This document shows positions 1 to 6,845 of a DNA stretch of 8,421 nucleotides, in pieces; positions within the stretch are counted from its first letter, which is position 1; every line of letters starts with the position of its first letter. The stretch spans positions 1 to 8,421 of the forward strand of contig JBBIRM010000124.1 in assembly GCA_037441765.1 (NCBI GenBank), written 5' to 3'. The DNA is from JBBIRM01 sp037441765. Its GTDB lineage: Bacteria > Desulfobacterota > BSN033 > UBA1163. Under the pieces are notes generated by a model, which was not told the DNA's origin, searched no databases, and saw only the letters and a program-made list of their open reading frames with translations. The translations under genes and the position numbers were made by a program.

Positions 1-840
1 CAGGGACTCATCGGTTTAAGTTTTTCCATGTACCTCTGGCTCCTCGCTGCTGGATTGACTCTTGTTTTTGGAGTGCTTGGGGTATTGAACTTTGCCCATG
101 GAAGCCTCTTCATGTTAGGTGCTTATGCAACTTTTACTTTCTATGGAAAACTGGGTCTAAATTTCTGGTTATCAATCGCCTTAAGCCTCTTGAGTGTAGG
201 GATAGTGGGAGCGATCCTTGAACGATTTTTCATCCGCCATATCTACCAGATTGACCTTCCCTATCAGTTGATTCTTACCTTCGGATTTATCTTAATCTTT
301 GACGACTTGGTAAAAATGGTCTGGGGAGGGGTGGCCATGATCCCTCCTATGCCTTCTTTCTTCGAAGGTAATATCTCGGTCTTTGGAAGGCCTTTTCCAA
401 TTTATAACATTTTTATCATCTTCTCGGGCTTGACAGTTGCTCTTTTACTGTGGTTTATCTTGGAGAAGACCTGGTGGGGCAGAATGATTCGGGCCTCTGC
501 TTCAGACCGTGAGATGGCAAGTGCTATCGGGATTAATATACCTTTTCTCTTTACAACGGTCTTTGTCTTTTCTGCCATGCTTGCTGCTTTAGGAGGAGCC
601 CTTGGGACACCTGTTCGAGTGGTTGCACCTGGCATAGGAACCGCCATGATTATCCAGGCCTTTGTGATTACAGTCATTGGTGGATTGGGAAATCTGAAAG
701 GGGCATTTGTTGGAGCATTGATTGTTGGAATATTAACCTCTTTCGGTATCTTGCTCTTTCCAATCTTCGAACTTTTCATCATATTTGTGGTCATGGCAAT
801 TGTATTGTTGGTAAAACCCGAAGGACTCTTTGGTAAATAA
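1..840 (+). CDS. livH: Branched-chain amino acid ABC transporter permease LivH, 5'-truncated by the window edge
   Basis: One of the two membrane permeases of a high-affinity branched-chain amino acid importer in the inner membrane. Frame 1 is open from base 1, and the residues before the Met at base 28 (QGLIGLSFS) match the usual LivH start, so the gene begins upstream and the Met at 28 is internal. About 279 residues are visible, and roughly 10-20 are missing compared with the family. It is very hydrophobic, with the LivH signatures GLTLVFGVLGVLNFAHG near the N-terminus, the cytoplasmic loop WWGRMIRASASDREMASAIG that contacts the ATPase, and VIGGLGNLKGAFVGALIVG near the C-terminus. It ends KPEGLFGK, typical of the family. 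It is the first gene of the livHMGF run, and the binding protein gene is probably further upstream. Substrate specificity within the HAAT family (Leu/Ile/Val, amides, urea) cannot be read from the sequence. Confidence 0.95.
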   Translation, partial: QGLIGLSFSMYLWLLAAGLTLVFGVLGVLNFAHGSLFMLGAYATFTFYGKLGLNFWLSIALSLLSVGIVGAILERFFIRHIYQIDLPYQLILTFGFILIFDDLVKMVWGGVAMIPPMPSFFEGNISVFGRPFPIYNIFIIFSGLTVALLLWFILEKTWWGRMIRASASDREMASAIGINIPFLFTTVFVFSAMLAALGGALGTPVRVVAPGIGTAMIIQAFVITVIGGLGNLKGAFVGALIVGILTSFGILLFPIFELFIIFVVMAIVLLVKPEGLFGK

Positions 841-851
841 TCAAAGGCCAA

Positions 852-891
852 TTATCAATTTTCAGTTTCTTAAGTGATTGGGAATTGATAA
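852..891 (+). other. Stem-loop in the livH-livM gap
   Basis: TTATCAATT (852-860) and AATTGATAA (883-891) are perfect 9-base inverted repeats. Allowing G-U pairs, the stem extends inward to about 867/876 with a loop of about 8 bases. It lies between the livH stop (840) and the livM ATG (915). It is too AT-rich and lacks the T-run of an intrinsic terminator, so mRNA processing, stability or translation control between the two permease genes is more likely, if it has any role. A TTG that could start a longer livM lies inside the 3' arm. Confidence 0.4.
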
Positions 892-914
892 ATGAATATT
901 GCAAATTGAAATTT

Positions 915-1865
915 ATGCGACTCAAATTTCTTCTTCTCGGAGGATTAATCCTATTTCTTCTCGTTCTTCCTGCTTTTGCAGGGAGATATATTCTCTATAT
1001 GACAATCCATATTCTCATCCTATCTGTCTTCGCCTTAGGCTTCAACCTCCTTTTGGGTTACACAGGTCTGCTTTCCTTTGGACAGGCCGGTTTTTTTGCC
1101 ATGGGGGCCTATACCTCGGCTAAAATACTTCTCATCATTCCATCGCTCCTTTTAGGTACCATCTCAGGAATGATTGCTGGAGGGGTTTCTGCCCTCATCC
1201 TTGGATATCTCTGCGTCAGGCACACACGAATCTACTTCTCGATGTTAACACTTTCTTTTGGAATGATGATCTATTCTTTGGCATGGAAGTGGCGGGATGT
1301 AACAGGGGGCGATGACGGACTGGTTGGAATTCCGAGGGCTCCCATTCAAATCCCAGGATTATTTAGCATAAGCATGGAGTCGATGGGAAACTATTATTAC
1401 TTCGTCCTGATGATTTCACTCATTGCTATTTATGTTCTCTATCGTATCGTCAATTCTCCATTTGGGCTCACTATAAAAGGAATTCGCGATAGTGAAAACA
1501 GGGTTGCCTTTGCAGGAATCTCCGTTAGAAACTACAGGCTTCTCTCCTTCACCATTGCAGGAATCTATGCAGGACTTGCAGGTTCATTTCTTCCTCCTCT
1601 TGAAAACACGGTCACTCCACCAATTGCGCACTGGACACATTCAGCGGAGCCTGTTCTGGTCACTCTTCTTGGTGGAATCCATACATTTTCCGGACCAATT
1701 GTGGGATCCATCCTTTTTTATCTGATCAAAGATTTTATTGTCCGATTTACCCAATATTGGCTTATATGGTTTGGTAGTATTGTCGTCCTTCTGGTACTAC
1801 TATTCCGTGGTGGAATTGTAATTTTTATGACAGAAAGAATCTGGCCTCTACTTAGAAGAACGTAG
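915..1865 (+). CDS. livM: Branched-chain amino acid ABC transporter permease LivM
   Basis: Second permease subunit, which pairs with LivH to form the transmembrane path. From the ATG at 915 it has 316 residues, a usual length for the core LivM. It starts with a positively charged tip and a hydrophobic segment (MRLKFLLLGGLILFLLVLPA), followed by the LivM signature LGFNLLLGYTGLLSFGQAGF (residues about 41-60). The ATPase-contacting loop SPFGLTIKGIRDSENRVAFA lies at about 181-200, and GIYAGLAG and EPVLVTLLGGIHTFSGPIVG follow. A TTG at 885 would add 10 residues, but it sits inside a stem-loop and the extra residues (MINEYCKLKF) are not family-like, so the ATG was preferred. Neither start has a clear Shine-Dalgarno sequence, which is odd in an otherwise well-formed operon. 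livG follows 15 bases after the stop. Confidence 0.93.
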   Translation: MRLKFLLLGGLILFLLVLPAFAGRYILYMTIHILILSVFALGFNLLLGYTGLLSFGQAGFFAMGAYTSAKILLIIPSLLLGTISGMIAGGVSALILGYLCVRHTRIYFSMLTLSFGMMIYSLAWKWRDVTGGDDGLVGIPRAPIQIPGLFSISMESMGNYYYFVLMISLIAIYVLYRIVNSPFGLTIKGIRDSENRVAFAGISVRNYRLLSFTIAGIYAGLAGSFLPPLENTVTPPIAHWTHSAEPVLVTLLGGIHTFSGPIVGSILFYLIKDFIVRFTQYWLIWFGSIVVLLVLLFRGGIVIFMTERIWPLLRRT

Positions 1866-1872
1866 AGAAAGG
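1865..1872 (+). promoter_or_regulatory. Ribosome binding site of livG
   Basis: GAGAAAGG lies 8 bases before the livG ATG at 1881 and overlaps the last base of the livM stop codon. It supports the chosen livG start. Confidence 0.6.
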
Positions 1873-1880
1873 CGCATTAA

Positions 1881-2648
1881 ATGGCAGAACTTTTAAGGAC
1901 AGAAAAACTCAGAAAATATTTTGGTGTGGTTAGTGCCGCAGATAATATCGACCTCCAAATTGAAGAAGGGGTCCTGACTTCAATCATTGGACCTAATGGG
2001 GCTGGCAAAACTACGCTTATTAATCTTCTCACTGGAAATATCCCTCCTGATTCAGGCAGGGTCTTTTTTTCTGGTGAAGAAATTACACATCTTCCCATAC
2101 ATATAAGAGTGAAGAAGGGAATTTGCCGGTCTTTTCAGATAATGAATATATTTCCAAAACTTACTGTTTTTGAAAACCTCCAGATCCCTGTCTTTTCCCT
2201 TTTGAACCGAAGCCTCCACTTTTTTAAACCTGTTCATCTTCATCAAGATGTAAATGAACGGGTGGAGAGGTTAATCTCCGAACTTGGACTAATTGAGAAG
2301 AAGGGTCTCCCCGCTGGAGCGCTCTCCCATGGAGATCAGAGACTACTTGAGATTGGATTGGCCATGGCTTCTGAACCAAAACTTCTCTTTCTCGACGAGC
2401 CCACTGCAGGAATGAACCCTGTTGAAAGGGTGAAGGTCTTAGAAAATATTCGCAGGTTATCTAAGGAAAAACAGTCCACATTTGTAATCGTCGAACACGA
2501 TATGGATATCGTCTTTTCGCTTTCAGACAGAATCATTGTTCTACATCGAGGCCAAATTTTGGCTGATGGAAAACCTGATGAGATCAAAGAGAACGAAGAT
2601 GTAAAAAGGGTTTACTTGGGTGAGGAAATCCTTTGGGAGAAGATATGA
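1881..2648 (+). CDS. livG: Branched-chain amino acid ABC transporter ATP-binding protein LivG
   Basis: One of the two cytoplasmic ATPases driving uptake through LivHM. It has 255 residues, normal for LivG. Walker A is GPNGAGKT (37-44), and the Q-loop glutamine is at 86 in RSFQIMNIFPKLTVFENL, a LivG-type sequence. The ABC signature is LSHGDQR (148-154), where many LivG proteins have LSYGDQR. Walker B is LLFLDEP (168-174), followed by TAGMNP, and the switch histidine is in IVEHDMD (His206). All ATPase motifs are intact. The C-terminal part (ILADGKPDEIKENEDVKRVYLGEE) is the usual LivG tail. Its stop codon TGA overlaps the livF ATG as ATGA, which suggests coupled translation. Confidence 0.96.
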   Translation: MAELLRTEKLRKYFGVVSAADNIDLQIEEGVLTSIIGPNGAGKTTLINLLTGNIPPDSGRVFFSGEEITHLPIHIRVKKGICRSFQIMNIFPKLTVFENLQIPVFSLLNRSLHFFKPVHLHQDVNERVERLISELGLIEKKGLPAGALSHGDQRLLEIGLAMASEPKLLFLDEPTAGMNPVERVKVLENIRRLSKEKQSTFVIVEHDMDIVFSLSDRIIVLHRGQILADGKPDEIKENEDVKRVYLGEEILWEKI

Positions 2649-3370
2649 TCTTAGAATCCTCTCAAACAGTTCTCAAGGTAGATCGAATCGATACCTTTTA
2701 TGGTCAGAGTCATGTTCTGCAGGGGGTTTCTCTATTGATTCGCGAAGGTGAGATAGTCTCTCTTCTCGGAAGAAATGGTGTGGGTAAGACAACCACGCTT
2801 CGTTCCATCATAGGCCTAACCCCTCCTCGCTCAGGAAAAATCCTTTTACGAAATGTAGACATTTCAGGAAAACCTCCATATCAGATCGCTCAGATGGGAA
2901 TCGGCTATATGCCAGATGATAGGAGAATCTTCCCAGACCTCACCCTATTTGAAAATCTCGAACTTGCCCGTCGCCTTTCAAAAAAAGGGAGAGTCTCCTG
3001 GACATTTGAAAAAATATATAACCTGTTTCCCGCCTTCGTTGAGTTGAAGGAAAGAAAGGGGACTCAGTTGAGCGGAGGGGAGCAGAAGATGCTGGCGATT
3101 GCCAGGGCCTTAATGAAGAATCCAGACCTCCTTCTCCTTGATGAACCTTCAGAAGGCTTAGCCCCACTCATCGTTCTCAATCTCATCGAGGTTATTACCA
3201 GCATCCGAAGGGAGGGTGTAACCATCCTTCTTGCAGACCAGAACCTTAAATTCTGCCGAAGGACCTCTGACAGGGGGTATATTCTTGAAAAGGGAATGGT
3301 TCAATATCACGGCCTGATGGAAGAGATATGGCAGAATGAAGAGATCGTCAGGAAGTATCTGGTTATATAA
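2645..3370 (+). CDS. livF: Branched-chain amino acid ABC transporter ATP-binding protein LivF
   Basis: Second ATPase of the importer, forming a heterodimer with LivG. From the ATG at 2645 it has 241 residues. This start is preferred over the upstream TTG at 2633 because GGGAG at 2635-2639 is a well-placed ribosome binding site and the ATGA overlap with livG is typical. Walker A is GRNGVGKT (42-49), the signature is LSGGEQKM (142-149) and Walker B is LLLLDEPSEGL (162-172). The Q-loop position reads MPDDRRIFPDLT where the family usually has PE or PQ before the arginines. The switch region reads LLADQN instead of the usual LLVEQN, with Gln in place of His as is normal in LivF. These are conservative changes, so the protein should be active. 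It is the last gene of the transporter run, and no terminator hairpin is seen after it. Confidence 0.95.
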   Translation: MILESSQTVLKVDRIDTFYGQSHVLQGVSLLIREGEIVSLLGRNGVGKTTTLRSIIGLTPPRSGKILLRNVDISGKPPYQIAQMGIGYMPDDRRIFPDLTLFENLELARRLSKKGRVSWTFEKIYNLFPAFVELKERKGTQLSGGEQKMLAIARALMKNPDLLLLDEPSEGLAPLIVLNLIEVITSIRREGVTILLADQNLKFCRRTSDRGYILEKGMVQYHGLMEEIWQNEEIVRKYLVI

Positions 3371-3419
3371 ACGATTCTATCCACTTTTTATTTTCCCCAA
3401 TCAAGCCTTTACAAAAACC

Positions 3420-3435
3420 CAATATATTGATATTG
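3420..3435 (+). repeat. AT-rich palindrome upstream of the membrane Rossmann-domain gene
   Basis: CAATAT (3420-3425) and ATATTG (3430-3435) form inverted arms around a 4-base loop, and CAATATATTG (3420-3429) is itself a perfect palindrome. It ends 9 bases before the ATG at 3445, where a ribosome binding site would be expected. It could be an operator or a chance feature of AT-rich DNA. Confidence 0.25.
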
Positions 3436-3444
3436 AATTAAAAC

Positions 3445-5751
3445 ATGAGGATTTTGACCTTAAAGATCTCTTTAATCATCATGGGGATCAGTAGCATCGT
3501 TTCCCAGATTACACTCATGAAGGAATTCCTTATCTCTTTTCTTGGGAATGAACTTACCCTCGGAGTGATCCTTGCTAATTGGATGGTCCTCGAGGCTATA
3601 GGCGCTTTTGTCATCGGAAAATCTGCGGAGAAAGCGGAGAAAAGACTTGAAATCTACATTACCCTCCAACTCATTTTTTCCCTTGCCTTTCCTGTCGCAA
3701 TCTACATTACAAGGACTTTCAAGAACTTTCTTCTCATAACGCCTGGAGAGGGTCTGGGGTTTACACCGGTTTTTTATGCCTCTTTCTTAATTCTCCTCCC
3801 GGTCGCTGTCTCTCATGGAGCCCTATTCCCGTATGGCAGCAAACTCTACTCCCAGTATCTCAAGGAGGAGGTTCCCTCCATTGGTAGAGTCTATGTCCTT
3901 GAGACTCTGGGTTCAATTATTGGAGGTTTATCAATCACCTTCTTGCTAATTCGTCTTCTTAGTTCATTCCAAATCGCTTTTTTGATTGGCCTGTTAAATG
4001 CAGTCATCTCTTTATGCCTACTTTTGGAAAGAGAGAATCCGCCGTTTGGTCCTCGTAAAATCATTGGATATCTCTCAGTCCTCCTTTCACTGATCTTCAT
4101 TTATATGATCTTAGGACCCTATGCTGTAAGGATTCACTGGTTTTCCATTCGGTCTCAATGGAAAGAAATTGAAGTCATTCACTATGAAAATTCAGTCTAT
4201 GGAAATGTAACGGTTACAAAGAGAGGAGAGCAATTTACCTTCTTTACAGATGGTGTACCCTCTATCACCACCCCTGTGCCTGACACTTCCTTTATTGAAA
4301 CTTTTGTCCACTTCCCAATGCTCATTCATCAAAATCCAAATTATATATTGATCCTTGGTGGGGGAGCAGGTGGGATGATCCAGGAGATCTTGAAGTACCC
4401 TGAGGTCAGGGTCGATTATGTAGAACTTGATCCACTTCTCCTTCAGTTGGCAAAGAAATACTCCACTCCATTGACAGAATCAGAGCTTTCGGACAAAAGG
4501 GTAACCATCCACTATGCCGATGCCCGCTTCTTCATTAATCAAACGAGCAACCGATACGATATAATCTTCATAGGTCTCTCCTCTCCCCAAGACCTCCGTA
4601 TGAATAGACTCTTCTCAACTGAATTCTTTTATCTCTCTAAAAAGAAACTCATGCCCAATGGAATTATTGTTTTGGCCCTTCCGGGTTCACTGACCTATAT
4701 CAGTCCAGAATTGAAAAATTTGAACGGTTGTATCCTGGATACTCTAAAGGTTAACTTCCAGTATGTAAAAATCATTCCAGGGGAAACCAATCTCTACTTG
4801 GCCTCAGATTCGGGTAATGTGAAAAATACAACTCCCATGGAATTGTTTAAACGTTTGGAGAAAAGGCAGATAAAAACAAACCTTTTTACGAAAACCTATA
4901 TCGAGCATCGCCTTCATGAAAGGTGGCTAAAATGGTTTGGTCAGTCCATGGAGCCAAGGGCAACCCATATAAATTCAGATTTTCGCCCCCTGGGGGTTTT
5001 CTTTAGTCTTTCTCACTGGAACGCCCTCTTCTCTCCATATCTGGCTGGAGTATTCAAATGGTTCTCAGGATTGAATATTGGCACAGGAACTTTGGTTATT
5101 GGTATCGTGACAATTTTTTTTATCACCTTATTTCTTAAATGGCCTTACAGTTCACGACTATCTCCACCTTATTCTATTCTTACTACAGGTTTCTCTGCCA
5201 TGATATTCGACTTAGCCATTATTTTTACCTTTCAAACTATTTATGGCTATCTCTATCATCAGATCGGCCTTCTTGTAGCCATGTTTATGGTGGGGGTGGC
5301 CTTGAGCAGTTACAGGATGAATCGCCATATTGAGAGGATAAAAGAAAAATCAAAAATCTTCCTATTATTGGAAGCAGGAATTATCCTCTTTTCCATTCTA
5401 ATCCCCTTCGTATTCTCTGTTCCATATCTCCATATTGAAAAAAAGATTGTATATTTTCTTCTCTACGGAGTCTTTTTTATCATATCTTTCCTCGCAGGTG
5501 CTTCAATAGGATTGCAGTTTCCATTGGCGGTTAGAATCTATCGGGGCCCCCTGGCAAAACCATCTTTGGCTAAAGCAGCAGGCGTACTTTACAGTGCAGA
5601 CCTTTTAGGTGGTTTTTTGGGGGGGTTATTTGGAGGTGTTGTCCTCCTACCAATAATGGGCTTAAAGGGAACCTGTTTTATGATAGCGATTATAAAGGCG
5701 AGCAGTATTTCCCTTTTCCTTATCTTTATGAAAATCAATAGAACTAAGTAA
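3445..5751 (+). CDS. Membrane protein with a central spermidine-synthase-like Rossmann domain between two 7-helix halves
   Basis: A 768-residue protein of the 'fused MFS/spermidine synthase' type. Residues about 5-225 hold roughly seven membrane segments. Residues about 240-460 are a soluble SpeE/methyltransferase-like domain, and about 545-765 hold seven more membrane segments. The central domain has a glycine-rich cofactor loop LILGGGAGGM (302-311), an acidic residue in VDYVELDP (Glu327) and ADARFF (358-363), as expected for binding SAM or decarboxylated SAM. The SpeE catalytic motif (D-x-x-D-P) is replaced by IIFIGLSSP (Gly377, Ser380), and GGGDG is GGGAG. Aminopropyl transfer is therefore unlikely, and the true reaction is unknown. 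The two membrane halves resemble each other, for example GALFPYGSKLY near 125-135 versus GLQFPLAVRIY near 689-699. No good Shine-Dalgarno is seen before the ATG. The gene starts 74 bases after livF and may be separately transcribed. The role is inferred only as a membrane-anchored small-molecule transferase. Confidence 0.85.
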   Translation: MRILTLKISLIIMGISSIVSQITLMKEFLISFLGNELTLGVILANWMVLEAIGAFVIGKSAEKAEKRLEIYITLQLIFSLAFPVAIYITRTFKNFLLITPGEGLGFTPVFYASFLILLPVAVSHGALFPYGSKLYSQYLKEEVPSIGRVYVLETLGSIIGGLSITFLLIRLLSSFQIAFLIGLLNAVISLCLLLERENPPFGPRKIIGYLSVLLSLIFIYMILGPYAVRIHWFSIRSQWKEIEVIHYENSVYGNVTVTKRGEQFTFFTDGVPSITTPVPDTSFIETFVHFPMLIHQNPNYILILGGGAGGMIQEILKYPEVRVDYVELDPLLLQLAKKYSTPLTESELSDKRVTIHYADARFFINQTSNRYDIIFIGLSSPQDLRMNRLFSTEFFYLSKKKLMPNGIIVLALPGSLTYISPELKNLNGCILDTLKVNFQYVKIIPGETNLYLASDSGNVKNTTPMELFKRLEKRQIKTNLFTKTYIEHRLHERWLKWFGQSMEPRATHINSDFRPLGVFFSLSHWNALFSPYLAGVFKWFSGLNIGTGTLVIGIVTIFFITLFLKWPYSSRLSPPYSILTTGFSAMIFDLAIIFTFQTIYGYLYHQIGLLVAMFMVGVALSSYRMNRHIERIKEKSKIFLLLEAGIILFSILIPFVFSVPYLHIEKKIVYFLLYGVFFIISFLAGASIGLQFPLAVRIYRGPLAKPSLAKAAGVLYSADLLGGFLGGLFGGVVLLPIMGLKGTCFMIAIIKASSISLFLIFMKINRTK

Positions 5752-6349
5752 CATGCCTCTTTCTCATAAGGCAGATCCAGGCCCTTGGCGGGTTTGGACG
5801 GTTAGATCCAAAATAGCCTGAAACAAGAGAAAGGATCTCAAAATATGGCTCGACAGAGTTAACGATCTCTCTTGCTGTCAACTGTGGTGGACCTTTCCCC
5901 TGTCGTTTCTCATCAGCATTGCCAATAAGACTCAACCAGAGGCCATCTTTTTCTAAGTGATTACTTACGTTTTCGGCAAAGCGTTTTCTTTCTTCATCTA
6001 AATTTAATGAATGAAAACAGCCCCGATCAAATGCAAAGCCAAAGGGTGCACCTTCTACATGGCTTGTAAGAAAATCTACCACGTAAAAACTACATTGGGC
6101 ATTGGCCATCAATGCCTTCTCTTTAGCTTTTTTTATTGCAATCTCTGCTGTATCAATTCCTAATACATGGAAGTTTTGTTGAGAGAGCCAGATAGTATTA
6201 TCGCCGGTTCCGCATCCAATATCTAATGCCTTACATGGTTTAATGGGAGTTGTGGTAACAATATGAATAAGATTAAAATCAGGCTTTCCTATATCCCATG
6301 GGGTATCCCTTGCTTCATATCTTTCCTTATAACGATTTTCTATGCCCAC
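5744..6349 (-). CDS. Class I SAM-dependent methyltransferase
   Basis: A soluble 201-residue methyltransferase of the small TehB/thiopurine-methyltransferase-like type. The N-terminus (RYKERYEARDTPWDIGKPDF, residues 6-25) is the usual lid region before the Rossmann fold. Motif I is ALDIGCGTGDN (41-51), the acidic residue that binds the SAM ribose is Asp66 in VLGIDTAEIAI, and VVDFLT (90-95) and FDRGCFHSL (107-115) follow as motifs II-III. All cofactor residues look intact, but the methyl acceptor cannot be predicted. The start is a GTG at 6349. An in-frame stop lies five codons upstream and no ATG fits, so GTG is the only reasonable start, with weak ribosome binding sequence (GAG at 6356-6358). 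The stop overlaps the opposite-strand membrane gene by 8 bases. The zinc-ribbon gene lies upstream on the same strand, 122 bases away. Confidence 0.9.
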   Translation of the reverse strand: MGIENRYKERYEARDTPWDIGKPDFNLIHIVTTTPIKPCKALDIGCGTGDNTIWLSQQNFHVLGIDTAEIAIKKAKEKALMANAQCSFYVVDFLTSHVEGAPFGFAFDRGCFHSLNLDEERKRFAENVSNHLEKDGLWLSLIGNADEKRQGKGPPQLTAREIVNSVEPYFEILSLVSGYFGSNRPNPPRAWICLMRKRHVT

Positions 6350-6377
6350 CTTATACTCACTTTATATTTTACTTCGA

Positions 6378-6405
6378 GTTAAAACATCTCTCCACTTAAT
6401 ATCAA
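6378..6405 (-). promoter_or_regulatory. Candidate promoter of the methyltransferase gene
   Basis: On the - strand TTGATA (6405-6400) resembles a -35 box, followed after 16 bases by TTTAAC (6383-6378), which has 4 of 6 matches to the -10 consensus. Transcription would begin near 6371, about 20 bases before the GTG start. The 122-base gap 6350-6471 is AT-rich and shows no other clear element. Such matches occur by chance in AT-rich DNA. Confidence 0.25.
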
Positions 6406-6471
6406 AATTAACGGGTGACCCTATATATTTTGATTTCTCTAAGATGTAATTTCATGACGCCACTGGTATGG

Positions 6472-6693
6472 TTATGAGAAATTATTAACTCCCCATGCAT
6501 GGCATTTTGGACAGCCAACAGGTTTACCTATTTCAGCTTCACCAACCCCTTTATCTGCAACCCACTTTGGAATACCATCTATAAACTCTGGTTCTTCTTT
6601 GTCGTTTGTAGCAACACAATAAGTGTAATCAGTGAATTGAAAAATTAACTTATCACCATTATATCCACAATTTAGGCACTTATATTTTGGCAT
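6472..6693 (-). CDS. Small zinc-ribbon protein, function unknown
   Basis: A 73-residue protein with two CxxC knuckles, CLNC at residues 6-9 and CPKC at 61-64, spaced like a zinc ribbon with a long insert. The middle (LIFQFTDYTYCVATNDKEEP, then GIPKWVADKG) is not a family I recognise. The start was set at the ATG at 6693 because AAGGAGG at 6699-6705 stands 5 bases before it. A longer frame from the ATG at 6759 has no ribosome binding site and adds 22 residues before the zinc knuckle. It lies just downstream of the attC-like hairpin, as the first gene of a following cassette would. No terminator is seen after its stop. Small ribbons like this can bind nucleic acid or protein, but nothing here shows which. 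Confidence 0.75.
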   Translation of the reverse strand: MPKYKCLNCGYNGDKLIFQFTDYTYCVATNDKEEPEFIDGIPKWVADKGVGEAEIGKPVGCPKCHAWGVNNFS

Positions 6694-6698
6694 ATAAT

Positions 6699-6705
6699 CC
6701 TCCTT
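6699..6705 (-). promoter_or_regulatory. Strong Shine-Dalgarno of the zinc-ribbon gene
   Basis: AAGGAGG on the - strand, 5 bases before the ATG at 6693. It is the strongest ribosome binding site in the window and decides the start in favour of the 73-residue form. Confidence 0.8.
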
Positions 6706-6773
6706 CTTTATAAAGCCCGTGTTTTCCCTGTCCTGTTCAACAATAACTCGACATTTCATAACTGCCTGCTTTT

Positions 6774-6839
6774 GGTTTTAACACAACTACTAAATTAAGC
6801 GGTGGCTGTAAACCATCCGCTGTAGTGACTTGTTACCCC
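6774..6839 (-). other. attC-like integron recombination site (imperfect inverted repeat)
   Basis: Read on the - strand, just after the HNH stop codon, the element runs from GGGGTAACAAG to TGTTAAAACC. Its pairing, from outside in: TAACA with TGTTA; ACTAC with GTAGT; AGCGG with CCGCT; a single unpaired A; TGG with CCA; loop TTTACAG. An outer core pair TAAC...GTTA, an inner pair near CGG/CCG and one unpaired base on the 5' inner arm are the layout of integron attC sites such as that of aadA1. The outer 7-base boxes match the RYYYAAC and GTTRRRY consensus only in part, and the 3' spacer is longer than usual. The position, directly after a stop and before the next gene, also fits. No integrase is in the window. 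It could instead be a simple transcript hairpin, but it lacks a T-run. Confidence 0.5.
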
Positions 6840-6845
6840 TTGAAT

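Noticed and set aside
402..851. 149-residue open frame opposite livH
   Set aside because: It lies fully antisense to a strong livH coding sequence and its translation is low-complexity (Lys/Pro/Thr-rich), as expected for a shadow of membrane-protein codons.
3408..3436. Promoter for the membrane Rossmann gene (TTTACA, 17 bases, TATTGA)
   Set aside because: The -10 box matches only three of six bases and would leave almost no 5' leader before the ATG at 3445.
3371..3444. Intrinsic terminator after livF
   Set aside because: There is a short T-rich stretch (CTTTTTATTTT) but no GC-rich hairpin before it.
3445..5751. Annotation as spermidine synthase (speE)
   Set aside because: The overall fold fits, but both aspartates of the D-x-x-D-P motif are replaced (Gly377, Ser380), so the reaction is not supported.
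6350..6471. A second attC site after the zinc-ribbon gene
   Set aside because: GTTTTAAC and CGTTAATT occur there, but no nested inverted arms with the attC layout could be paired.
6706..6759. Longer 95-residue start for the zinc-ribbon gene
   Set aside because: The ATG at 6759 has no ribosome binding site, whereas the ATG at 6693 has AAGGAGG at ideal spacing.
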